From: Rotaria socialis
Taxonomy: Eukaryota > Rotifera > Eurotatoria > Philodinida > Philodinidae
Assembly (NCBI GenBank): GCA_905331475.1
Contig: CAJNYU010000004.1
Coordinates: 124,001-188,000, forward strand
Direction of reading: 5' to 3'
DNA length: 64,000 nt
Shown: positions 23,409 to 34,729 of the stretch, in pieces
How the letters are laid out: each line of letters begins with the position of its first letter
How positions within the stretch are numbered: position 1 is the first letter of the stretch
Notes under the pieces: generated by a model
The model's database searches: none
Seen by the model: the letters and a program-made list of their open reading frames with translations, nothing else
What the model was told of the DNA's origin: nothing
Program-made: the position numbers and the translations under genes

Positions 23409-26165
23409 ATGTCGAAACAGTATTCAACATGGGCATCAAATCAATCTGTACCATCCGTGAGCACAGATACATTAACGATAAAGTTAATAGCTATGAAAGT
23501 CGATGAACAACACGCATGTAAATAGTTATTGATTTAAACGAAACCTTGGTTTATGAGAAAATTTATTTAGTAAAAACTATTAAAGAATTTCCAGCTGTCT
23601 CAAAAATGAATGTTAGCAATCACGCACAAACATCACCGGTAAGTGAATATTTCTTGATTCGTGTACACAAACGCTTTTGCTCTAACATATCTAATGCTCT
23701 AATATGAACAGATGACAATTAATAATCGAGCTTTACAAACCGTTATAATTTTGAAACAAAGACCGTGGTATTTTGCCGTAAGATTTTCAATTTTTCAACT
23801 TGTTTGATTGAGCAAAGTCTCAGTATTGACGTTCGATTATTCTAGGCACCCATTGATATTCTACCTTCATTATCAAACGAACAGAATTTTGTTGAACAAT
23901 CCTCAAAAGACTCAGCATCAGCACTAAAACAAAACCTTAAATATAAACATCAACAGAGTAAAATACGTCATCTCCATCGGGAACGAAAAACTTGCGTAGA
24001 ACAAAAACCAACAAATATTTATGCATCAAAAATTAAGATCATGAACTCGAAATATCTTGATCGAAATCAAAAAAAGGCAATTGTACGTTCTCGAGTGTCT
24101 AATAATACAGACCAACAAACACCTTTACCTATCCATCGTGATGAGGATGTTCAATCAGTATCACTAAATAAAAATCGAGAAAAAGTAACTTCTAAATTTA
24201 ATGTTCTTTTCATCTAGCGATAATGTATTCAATAGAAAACAAGCCATGGAAATATTCCTTTGCAAACAATTGAAAACAAACTTGTATCTCAACGCAAAGC
24301 ACTTAACAACGAAACTCAAGTTAGTAGTTATCCTTCAACGACCTGTGCTCAGTCAGCTCCATCAACTATTAATGCATGTTGTGCTCCAGCATCTCCACAG
24401 GTCTATTATGTCGATGACTGTTGTAGTCCGTCGACAATCAATTGTGGATCGAATAATTGTGTAAGAAAATTCAATTTTTTTTACGTTCAAACTAACGCTT
24501 TTTCCACAGATGGTTCAACAATGTGGATCAATTGTTTGTTGTCCTCAAGAACAAGAACAACAACAAATAATCATATGTAACAATTCAATGCCGTCGCAGA
24601 ATTATTGTTGTTCATCGTCGAATAATAATTGTATTCAACAAGAATATATTTGTGTTGATAATACATCGAATTTGTCTTGTTGCAATCCTACAACAATAGG
24701 TTCGTGTAATCAAATTTATCTATGTGAGCCACAAAGACAAACGCCAGGAACTGCAAGTATTGTTCTTCAACAACAACCTCAACAGATACAAATTATTCAA
24801 AATTCACAACCGGCAACTGCACAATATCTTCAAATATCTTCAGCCTCTCCGCAAGTGATACAAACCGTTGAAAGACCCATCGGTCAAAATATTGGAGGTA
24901 AGAAGAGTTGATTAAAAACCTTCCCATTTGCTGATAGCCTTTTACTAGGATACTAACAACAAAACTCTTTTTCTTATTTAACGGTGATAGTAGGTAAGAT
25001 TTTTTAATTTTAATTCTAGGTGGCCCACAAATTCTTTATCAACGTCCGTACGATGCTTTGGCCGCACCAGCTCAACAGAACCAATTTGTTACTGCAAACA
25101 ATTCCAATCTAGCATTGAGTCAACCATCCTATGCACGAACACAACCAAACATGTTTCGTCATGCTCTTGTTCGCGTATGAATATCTATGGACTGAATAAA
25201 TTTCACAAAAAAAAAGATAACTCTATATAATCCTAGACTGTTGCTAACAAAACAGGTTTACCATTACCAATACAATACATCGGTCGCGTTCCATTGACAC
25301 AATCACCATCGAATAATCCAATGGGTGGAGTGCTACAGTCTAGTCCTGCAAGGTAAATTATTCATTTTTCTTTTTTCTTAATAGCTAGTATAGATCTCTG
25401 CTTGATCGTGCCTTTGTTGCTGAGCTAAGCATGAAAATTAACTATTCTCCTCTCTGATCCGTTCGAAATGAAGTTTCCTTCCGAGCTATTCTTTAAAAAA
25501 AAATATTTGATGATTGGTTACGAATCCAACAGATATCTCGTGTTTGTAGTCCTCTAATTACTGGTGCTTCGCAGGGATCGACATCCTTGCCAATCGTACC
25601 ACTTACTCCAGGTGGTTTACTTATTCCATTTGAGCCAAATGAATCGTCACAAAGCATGATGCGTGGTGGACTTCCTCGAACGAGTCGTTATTTTGGAACT
25701 CAAACAAATGTCGATAGTATTCTACGACAGATACAACACCGTGCTAACCTTTTAGCTAATTGGCAACAACAAATAAATTCGAATCAGATATCATCGACTC
25801 CTGTGCGTTCTCGAAACACGACAAATCCCTCATTACCTGTATTTACATCAAATTTACCGCAATCACTATCTTCATCTACAATTAATTCACCACGTCTACC
25901 TTCTACATTTCCGTCGAACACCGTACTACCTCAACCGATAGTAAACAGATCACAAACTCCACTCAGAAATTCAAATATTTTTGGTTCATCCAGTAGTAGT
26001 AGTAATTCAAGTAAATCATTATCATCATCATCATCTCTAGCACGAAAAACACCGAATCGAACACCGTCAACAGCAGGTCTCTTTGTACAGCCGTCCTTCG
26101 CTAGTTCACGTGGCGAATCGATTATATCGAGACCGTCAGCTGTCTATCAATCGTTTCAACCCTGA
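23409..26165 (+). CDS. Uncharacterised Cys- and Gln-rich low-complexity protein
   Basis: Nine exons: 23409-23517, 23595-23638, 23712-23777, 23846-24184, 24236-24460, 24510-24897, 25020-25174, 25237-25352, 25550-26165; 685 aa, every join in phase. I do not recognise the family. The N-terminal third is basic and polar (HQQSKIRHLHRERK). The middle has repeated Cys pairs in Gln/Asn/Ser-rich sequence (NACCAPASPQVYYVDDCCS, SIVCCPQEQEQQQ, QNYCCSSSNNNC). The C-terminal half is Ser/Pro/Thr/Gln-rich with a Ser run (26010-26035) and looks disordered. There is no signal peptide or membrane helix, so it is probably intracellular. The acceptor of exon 9 was chosen as TTTGTAG before TCCTCT because only that acceptor keeps the frame. 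Expression is not shown; the exact first exon is the weakest part. Confidence 0.6.
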
Positions 26166-26582
26166 ATCTATATTTTGAAGGTATTATTTTTAGTTGAGCG
26201 CTAAATTATTCTTGACAAGGTCCCATCATTCTTGTGCTCAAGGATGTCTATACCGATGAATAGATTTTATTGCTTTGGCTGGCTGCCTGCCTATGCGTTT
26301 GTATATCTTTCTTTTTCTATTAATACGTCAATTCGAATTTGTTTTCGAAACAGTACTTTTACGTAATTTTGTTTCTCTCTTATTTAGAGGGCTTCGTGGG
26401 CCATTGAATCCAAATACGTGTTCAATCATGTGAAACAATATCAGGAAAAAAAGATAGACTACACAAGATATTTTTCTTTTCTTTTTTTTATTATAATCTC
26501 AATAAACATTTGTTTTGTTCGCTTCGATTTCTCTCGTTTTGCTGGGGAAAATTTTGATTTCTTTCTTTCTTTCTTTTTTTTT
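26166..26582. other. Convergent intergenic region
   Basis: About 420 bp between two genes that end toward each other. T-rich, with a (CTTT)n tract and an 11-T run abutting the stop codon of the CYP51 gene at 26583. No gene seen. Confidence 0.5.
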
Positions 26583-28052
26583 TTACAAAGAATCGATTTT
26601 ACGTTTAAATTTAACTATACATGGTCCTTTAGGTCCAACAACAAGTGCCGAATAATCTGGTTCGGGATGTTCTTGACAAAGTTCAAAATCAAATTTTCTT
26701 AATAATATTGACCAAATTGTTTTCACTTGTAAATAAGCAAATTTCTCTCCTAAACAACTATGTCGGCCTCCACCAAATGCAATATAACTAAATTTTTCTT
26801 TTTGATCCTCAGGATTTTCACCTAAAAATCTTTCTGGATTGAATTCTTCGGGATTTTTATAAACATTCGATATTCGATGAGCAATGGGTGGTGATACAAC
26901 AGCAATATCACCTTTCGATATAACATATCCATTATATAATATTGGTTCAATAACTTTTCTCATTAGCAATACTAATGGCGGATATAATCGTAATGTCTCT
27001 TGCATAGCTGCATGTAATAGATTCATTTCCGACAAAGAATCTAATGATAAATCTTGATGATATTTGTCCATAATTTGTTTTTGTTCTTCTAACAAGTTAG
27101 ACATCCATTCCGATTTATTTTTTATTATCAATAATCCCATCCATGTACTCGTAATATTTGATGTATGTTGTCCAGCGAATAGAGCTGCTAATAGTAATCC
27201 AGTTACTTCATCGTCGGTTGGTGTTGAATCATCTAAATATCGTGCATTGATTAATACTTGTAAAAAATCATCGTATTCAATCGTTTCGTTGATTCGACGT
27301 TGTTTAATAACTTTTTCGAATATTTTTGCTATCTTACTTCGAGCAGCATTACGTTTTCTGTGTGCAGGTGTTGGAGCATTGGGAAAGAAAAATGATAGAT
27401 GACTCATACCATCGGATAGCTGCTGATACAAATGGGCGAATTCTGTTTGAACATTTTCACGAATTTCTTTCCCTAAAAAACATCGGGAAGCAGTTAGAAT
27501 AATTAATTGAGAAAATTCTTTCATTAAATCGATTTCTCCCGAGTCAGGCCATCGATTAAACCATTCTTCAGCTTCCATAACTATTTTACCGATGTGTGCT
27601 TTCATATTGATTAGGTTTAAACCTTTATTTACAAATTTTAATTGTTGTTGCATTATTTTTGGTGATGCATCATAGACAATATTTTTACCAAATACAGGTA
27701 TGGTAAATGTATAAACTTCACGTTGTGATAGCTGATTATCTTTGGCTTCGAAAAAAACTTTATGTGCTTGTGGACCAATAAGAAATACGACAGATTGATG
27801 AAGTATTTGTATTCGAAAAATATCACCGAGAGAATTGTAACCATCTTGAATAAGTTCAAGTGGACCTTTATTAATAAAATCGTATCTACGGCGTAAGATT
27901 GATAACAATATAGGAAAACGAGGTGAAGCATTCGGTGACTTCGAAGCTGATATGTACCATATTAGAGTTAATATTATAAGAAGTATAATTAAAACAATAC
28001 TACTAGTGGTTAATGTTGCAAGAGATAATGAAGATGATAGCATTTGTAGCAT
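26583..28052 (-). CDS. CYP51: Cytochrome P450 family 51 (sterol 14alpha-demethylase)
   Basis: A single-exon 489-aa P450. An N-terminal anchor helix (about residues 17-35) would hold it to the ER membrane. CYP51 signatures are present: the B'-region YTFTIPVFGKNIVYD (family YxxF..P.FG..V.YD), the I-helix GLLLAALFAGQHTSNITS (family AGQHTS..TS), K-helix ETLRLYPP (ExxR), FNPERF, and the heme-Cys loop FGGGRHSCLGEKFA. The family oxidatively removes the 14alpha-methyl group of lanosterol-type sterols. All key residues are intact, so the enzyme should be active. It is odd in having no intron where most nearby genes have many; a poly(A)-like tract follows the stop directly. It could be an old retrocopy, a transferred gene, or simply an intronless native gene. 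The arthropod and nematode lineages lack this family, so its presence is informative. Confidence 0.92.
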   Translation of the reverse strand: MLQMLSSSLSLATLTTSSIVLIILLIILTLIWYISASKSPNASPRFPILLSILRRRYDFINKGPLELIQDGYNSLGDIFRIQILHQSVVFLIGPQAHKVFFEAKDNQLSQREVYTFTIPVFGKNIVYDASPKIMQQQLKFVNKGLNLINMKAHIGKIVMEAEEWFNRWPDSGEIDLMKEFSQLIILTASRCFLGKEIRENVQTEFAHLYQQLSDGMSHLSFFFPNAPTPAHRKRNAARSKIAKIFEKVIKQRRINETIEYDDFLQVLINARYLDDSTPTDDEVTGLLLAALFAGQHTSNITSTWMGLLIIKNKSEWMSNLLEEQKQIMDKYHQDLSLDSLSEMNLLHAAMQETLRLYPPLVLLMRKVIEPILYNGYVISKGDIAVVSPPIAHRISNVYKNPEEFNPERFLGENPEDQKEKFSYIAFGGGRHSCLGEKFAYLQVKTIWSILLRKFDFELCQEHPEPDYSALVVGPKGPCIVKFKRKIDSL

Positions 28053-30944
28053 GTTTTTCTATTTTTTTTTTTTATAGATTTGACTTTGATTTATTTTTTA
28101 TATCATATTCTAGTTAATGCATAATCGAGTATCGCAGATTGGTTTTTGGTCTTAATGTGCTTATCGTATGAAAAAGATATTTTTTTGTTATGTTCATACA
28201 CAAATATATATTCAACAAATAATGTCCTTTGCGTCTTCTTCTTATCTTGTATATGTTTATTTAAGTCTTCTTGAGGTTCTATGAGGTCAGACAAAATATT
28301 GATGTTATCGTTAAGTCAACTTCATATTATATTCATATATTGCTAGTGATGACAGAAAGGTATCCAAAGTTATCACCAGTTCACCATGTGCTGCATGCAT
28401 ATATAGTACATCGTTCTGTTATAAAATTTCACCACTGAATTTTGAATGAGAAATGTTTTATGAAAGATGTTTGATTATTTCATGTGCTCTGATTAATTAT
28501 TATAGATTTCATTTCGTTGTGCTCGCTAGCTTGAAGAAGACATGTATAAGAATAAAATAATTTGTTTTATGTGGTTTGTAATTCAATCTCATTTATAATA
28601 ACAATGCTACTTTACTTTTCTTGTTCTCAATATATTTACACATAAGCTTATCGAATCAGACAGAATACCTGTCTAATCGCTTATAAACGCATAGCCTTTA
28701 TTGTTAACTAGCGGCCAAACTTTATTTATCATAATGAGACAGTTGCGGTAGCATTTTCTTTCTCCTCCTCTTTCAATTTGCAAAATAACGCTCAAATTTC
28801 CCTTGAACATTAAGTTTACGCCTTCTATCAGAAACGTATTTTAAGTTTTGACGTATTTCGTTGATTTATTAGTCGTAGGCAACATTTCTATCTAGAAATT
28901 CAGAACTTATTAACATTTTTACCCTTTCTCGCGCTTAGTTGAGTGTACTCCACTATACATATGTGTGGCACTCTATCATGAAAATACAATTACATAAGAC
29001 CGTTGGTTTGAACACCTACAGGTCGGTATCATACTAGGACTCAGCATAACTGATTACCTGTTGTTATACAGATGTTCACTAAAAGGTAATATTTAAGCGT
29101 AAAAGATTTTCTCATTAATTCATGCATGAAATATTTGTCAATCAACAACCAATACATGTAGCAGATGCTAGCTGTGTAATTAGTTAATAGAATTTTTTGT
29201 TACGGAAATTTTATTTTTGCTGATTATGAGAAAATTCAATGTAAAAATTGATATAAATCTGGCATTGAACAATTTTGAGAGTGACCATTTGAATCTATTC
29301 TGGAAATTTGCTTACAATGACAACATTCCATAATTAATTATTCAATAACTTTTCATTTTAAGATGGAGTTATCTTTTATTTTAAGAATAAATTTTACATA
29401 AAATCAGTTTTTAGTAGCTTGGATAACTATTTTTCTTTTCATAAACTTCTAATAAAATCGAAACTCGACTGGTTTGTCTGTGGTATGTCGTACGAGAATA
29501 AAGTATATTTTTACACTTTGTTTACCGAGGTAGAAGGTACGTACAGGCGTTCTTTTCTTATAGAAAACCTGTTCGAGTACATGCACCCAGGTCGAACAGT
29601 CCGACCAGAAAACAGCCGGTTCCGGGTAGTTTCGTTGATTTTGTGGAAGCAGTGTTCCGGTTGGAAAATTTTCGGATTTTTTCCGGCGATTTCCGATCAA
29701 TTCCTGCAGGATATGGTGACTTTCCCGCATATTTCCTGGAGTATCCTACGGGATCCTGTGACCGGAATGTTTGACCTGGGCAAATAATTTTAGAGCAAGT
29801 ATAGACAAGTTATATATCTTAGAATGGCACGTAAATATAAAAAAACCTATGATTCTACAAAACCAAAAACTCAATTGATTATAATTTTTAAATTTATTCT
29901 TCAATTATTAAGTGCCACCGGAAAAAGATTCTCACTAGTTATATCTGACTCAAAATAAATAAAATAGTTAAAATTAATTCAAACGAGGTCACCATCTACG
30001 TATTGCGTAGGCACATAACTTTTCAACTAAAAATAACTTTAAAACATAAATAAAGTAAGTGTACTTTATCGAATATGTTTATAGAAAAAAATATATAGAA
30101 GAATATATTTTTATTACGGTAGATGGGGTTGAATACTTGTCGTTAGAAGAACAGCTGCAGGGTTGATTTAGTACGAAAAATCGATTTTTCAATCTGACAA
30201 TGTCATTCTTCGCCTAGAAATACACACAATTTGTTCGCAAACTTTCAACTTCAGCCGCGATTTCAAATTATCTTTTATGTTGCAGGTGTATTTACACTGC
30301 TGACAGAAAATTTCTTGCCATCGAGAAACAATTCGCATATTGTGATAGAATGAAAGTTTGATAATATTGGACAGCATCAAAAACAATATTCGAATCAAAC
30401 ATTTACTGGCGATGTGACTGATAAGAAAAGAAAAAGAAAACTGTCTCCTTGGTTAAAAGAGCGTTGTATTGAAGAATAAATTAGTTAGCTGTTTTTTTTT
30501 CTCAATCTTGTTTTGACACATGGGAATAAAGATAATTTGCATCAATAGTAATTTTATTTGAATGAGCGACTTCACTCGTTCGTCATTTAAAACAGAGCTA
30601 TTACTTTTTATTCAATTGTGAAAAAGAACTTCTCGTACGAAGAAAAATTATTTTCTGTATAAACAGAAACATGAAACGTCAAGTGAAAGCATATATATAT
30701 TATTACTCACGAGTCTTTTTGTTGGCTGGAAATAATCGACCAATAGCATTAAAGATCGATAGCATCTCCATGATTCATTAATTATTTTTCTGTCATTTGT
30801 TGTTGTTGTTTTTTCAGTCCTTTCATTCTAGTCTTGTCATTTCTTTTCATATTTGCAGTATCCTTTTGGCCTCTACCATCTGTTATTTTGCGTCGATCAG
30901 TATAAGGCCATAAAAAAAATTTATTTCGTTGGAAACAAAAAAAA
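28053..30944. other. Intergenic region with a GC-richer repeat-like patch
   Basis: About 2.9 kb with no gene I can support. Most is AT-rich. A patch at about 29540-29785 is clearly GC-richer and contains many TTCCGG, TTTCC and CCGGAA variants. An open frame of 122 codons crosses it (29419-29787), but its upstream part runs through ordinary AT-rich sequence and it has no recognisable domain. I read the patch as a repeat fragment. The last about 150 bp should hold the TOM1 promoter. Confidence 0.45.
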
Positions 30945-33900
30945 ATGACGAGCTTCTTTCGTGCACCATTTCAGTCAACGCCGTTTCAACAAGCTATTGA
31001 GAAAGCTACCGATGGCAATCAGCCAAGCGAAGATTGGGGTTTAATTATGAGAATTTGTGATCATGTTGTGATGCATGAAGACAGGTACTACCAGTTTTCA
31101 ATTCATTTATAAAACAAATGCTATGTTGTTTATCTTAGTGCAAAAGAAGCAGTAAAAGTTATTCGTAAACGATTACAAATAAATCCGGTAACGAGTGGAT
31201 GGCGTACTATTGGATTAACACTTACTGTATGTAATAAATAATTAATAAGATAAACTCGATAGAAAAACAAATACATTTATTTACTTTTAGTTGTTAGAAG
31301 CATTAACAAAAAATTGTGGAAAATTCTTTCATTTACAAATAGCACAAAAAGATTTTTTAAAAGACTTTCGTGGAGTGATTGCTCCTAAGAATAGTCCACC
31401 AGCGGCAATACAAGAGAAAGTTCTGGGCATGATTCAAGTAAAAAAAAAAGAAGCTTTAAAATATTTATTTAGATAACCATATGGATATTTTTCTGTAGAT
31501 TTGGGCATTGGCTTTTCGTGATGATCCTGAATTGATCGCTGTTGGGCAATTCTATGAAGAATGTAAACAACAAGGATTAGAATTTCCACCAGCTGAACCA
31601 GAGAATATTATTAAAGCAGCAGTACCGGCTACAGTAAATATAAGAAACTATTTGAAGAAATTAATGTTAGATTTACTTTTTTCTCTCTCTAAATTTAGGG
31701 AACACTTGAACGTCCTGCACCAGTTGCTCGATCAATGGTAAGATAAAAATATCAATCTTTTGCTTAGGTTTGTCTTCTTCTTTAGTCTCAACCAGCTAGT
31801 GCTACGATGCCACGTCAAGTAATCAGATTATTAGATAGTATTTTTAGATACATGCTTTTCTTCGTTTAGGATCGATCGGCATCGGATACTTCTTCACATC
31901 AAACTATTCGCGAACCTGCTGTTTTAAGACAAATGACACCGGAGCAAATAGCTAAATTACGTAGTGAATTAGATGTTGTGCAAACTAATGTGCAAGTATT
32001 CGGCGAAATGTTAGTTATTTTACAACCGGCTGAAGAACATCCGCAAGATTTGGATTTATTATTGGTAAAAAAAATTCGATTTTTACGATTCTATATTAAG
32101 ATAAGATCGATTATCGAGAAGAAATAGTTAGTTAGAAAACGAAAGAACATTTAGGTTTTAATTGTTAACTATATGAATGCTATTTTTATGATGTGCACAT
32201 TGATAAGACTAGATAAATACGAGGAAGTAACCTTTGCAAAGAGTAAGCATTTGAGGCGAGTTTTGTATGACTTATTTGATATTAGAAATATGAGGAATGA
32301 AATCATTGAGTGCTCCGGTTTTCACTATTTCAGTAGGTTGCTATATCGAGTCATGACAAATATGAGCAATTTTTCACAAGAACTAAGGTCACATTATAGA
32401 AGAGATGAACAAGGTGTGTTCTCTTTGTGATCGAAACTAGCTTAATTTACTCTGAAATATCTTCTATCTACTGAACATACTCACTTTTCCGTTAAGAAAT
32501 AAGTGTTTTTTTTTTGTTTGAACGAAAACCACTTCGCTTCTGAATCATAATCTATCAAATCGAAGGAAAACGCGCCGGAACCATTCATAATATTGAAATA
32601 AGTCTTGAAAGGAACAATTAATGCAAGTTTTCCTAATGCAATACTGATTTAAGGTTTATGTACAAATACGATGCACTATTAGGTTTTCTCGAAGTGACCA
32701 AAAATAAAAGTCTCTACTAAAAGTAACATACAATTTTTAGGGTATTCTCAGAGTTATCGCATTTGTCTTCAGAAGGACGAAACTAAGAACAAATATTTTG
32801 ACAAGTGATGATTGAGAAAAAAAGGACGGGTTTTTTTCACCTTAGATATAACCAACAGGGAAGTATATTAGAGCCGCCTACAACTTTACTGATTGAGATC
32901 GATCAACGACTAAAAACATATTCAGACAATCGATCGTTTGAGATTATTCTCTTATGAAGCAAACGCATAGACTGAGATCCGATCCTTTCCTGTCATATTA
33001 GAATCATTAAAATTTTCCTCATGAATATGCAAACGAAGAGATAGAACTACCAATGGATAAATATTCTAGTATTAGATGTAACTGCAGATCATTTAGTTAG
33101 ATTTCTTTGTTCAATATTCTCTTTTAAACTCTGCAAACATTTCTTTTTTATAGGAATTACATAAAACATGCATACAGATGCAAGCACGTATTATCGATTT
33201 ACTTTCACAAGTTGCTATTGATGAGATCACTGGTAAATATGATTTAGGAAATAACAAATTCTTACTGTTAGTGTTTGAAATAGTCGATCTGTTACGTTAT
33301 AACGATGAATTTAACAATGCATTAAAAACATTCGAAAGTTATATGCTAGAACGTGAACGACGAGCGGGTCCATCATCAATACCTATATTAAATCAAACGG
33401 CCACACCACTTCGAACTGGAGCGGCATTTTCTCAGTCACCACCAACGAAAGTAAATGCTGGAATTTTTTCTTAGAAGCTTTTTTTACTGATTTGTGTTGT
33501 TTTTGGCAGACATCAACCTCATCAAGTAATCAAGATAGTCAACCTGCATTAATCAAATTCGATGAAGATTCAACACCGTTACCAGCTACCTTACAAAACA
33601 TGCGTTCGTATTTAGTGTTGCCTGTCGAAAGAAATTATATTTTATATTTTAGATATTAATCCAATCGCATTGGATGCGGCACCAAAAACTACTCCGACAC
33701 AAGCAACGTAAGCTATTCCTATAGTAGATTTCTCATAACTTTCATGAATATTTTCTTCTTAAAGAAGACATATCAGTATTAATTCGTAAGCCTATATTAG
33801 CTACATGTTGTTAACCTATATGTCTTTTTGTATTCTATCGATGAAAAATTCTCGCTGCTGATTCGCACATATAAAAAATTGTTTTTTCGGACTTATTTTT

Positions 33901-34232
33901 TCATAGAAATTTCATTTTTATATTTATTTAGTGCTTCAGTAACAACTCGACCTGCTCCAAATAATCATGTATGAAAATAACTTTTAATCAACAGAAAAAA
34001 AAACTACTATGTTTTATGTTATTAGGATCATGAGCAGGATGCAAAAGAAGTTGAACAGTGGTTAAATATTTCAAATTCGACCAATACAGATAACAAAACT
34101 AACCAAGAAGGCGCTACAACACATGCATTCAATAATTTCTTGGAAAAGCGTGCTTCAACTATTCGCGATGAGCCGATATCTGAACACGAAGTAGTTGTTA
34201 ATTTTCAAAATCCGTCAATAAATAGCGATTAA
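30945..34232 (+). CDS. TOM1: TOM1-like VHS-GAT endosomal adaptor
   Basis: Thirteen exons: 30945-31084, 31139-31226, 31291-31437, 31499-31633, 31699-31737, 31786-31818, 31870-32064, 33154-33232, 33284-33450, 33510-33603, 33653-33707, 33932-33968, 34026-34232; 471 aa. VHS domain in residues about 10-150 (FQQAIEKATDG, EDWGLIMRICD, LTLLEALTKNCGKFFH, IWALAFRDDPEL), GAT domain in about 210-310 (KLRSELDVVQTNVQVFGEML, ELHKTCIQMQARI, LLRYNDEFNNALKTFESY). The tail is Ser/Thr/Pro-rich with an acidic DHEQDAKEVEQWL segment. TOM1 proteins bind ubiquitin, Tollip and clathrin in endosomal sorting. Intron 33233-33283 is 51 nt, a multiple of three and stop-free; it is called an intron because skipping it restores the GAT helix. 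The donor at 33604 (GTTCGT) is unusual. The long intron 32065-33153 holds no supported gene. Confidence 0.88.
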
Positions 34233-34729
34233 AATCAATCGAATGAATAAACATTCAGTGTAAATAACAGAAAACAAAACAACTATCTTTTTCTTTTTCG
34301 ACTTCTATTCTCTCGCATTCTAATTAAACAGTGTTTTTGTTCTATTATGCATATTGTCATGATAAAAAATATTTTAAAACAAGCAAACAAACAAAAAACA
34401 AATATACTAGCTGGCAAAGAAACTTTTAGAATTTGGATATCTTATTATTTTTTCTCAGCCAGGCGCAACAACATACCTGCTCGTGCCTGTGCATTGTTTT
34501 ATCTTACCTTGTTCTTTTACTTCTTTTGTTGCTTTAATCACAGCACACGCACGCACATAACATCATTTCTTTGTCTTTTTTTTTTGCTTTTATCAAAGGC
34601 GATACAGATAAGCAAGTAAGTGGTTGGAGCGTTGCTTCGTCTTTTTAGTGAAACAAACACACAAAACATCTTGAGTAGTAAAATTATATCTATTTTCATG
34701 TTTTTTTTCAATAGATTTTCTTTTCTAGA
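34233..34729. other. Spacer between TOM1-like and KARI-like genes
   Basis: About 500 bp. An AATAAA near 34246 suits the end of the TOM1-like gene. A good donor (GTAAGT at about 34615) and the acceptor at 34727-34728 could frame a 5' UTR intron of the KARI-like gene; alternatively only the acceptor is used, by a spliced leader. Confidence 0.45.
34721..34728 (+). promoter_or_regulatory. Splice acceptor directly before the KARI-like ATG
   Basis: TTTTCTAG ends one base before the start codon at 34730, after a long pyrimidine tract. This fits either a 5' UTR intron (donor near 34615) or a spliced-leader trans-splice site. Either reading means the bacterial-type gene is transcribed and processed by the eukaryotic host. 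Confidence 0.55.

Noticed and set aside
27064..27402. Plus-strand 112-codon frame inside CYP51
   Set aside because: Antisense shadow of a well-supported P450 frame.
32173..32430. 85-codon frame within the long TOM1 intron
   Set aside because: No domain signal, no match to the VHS/GAT gap, and the flanking exons join in phase without it.
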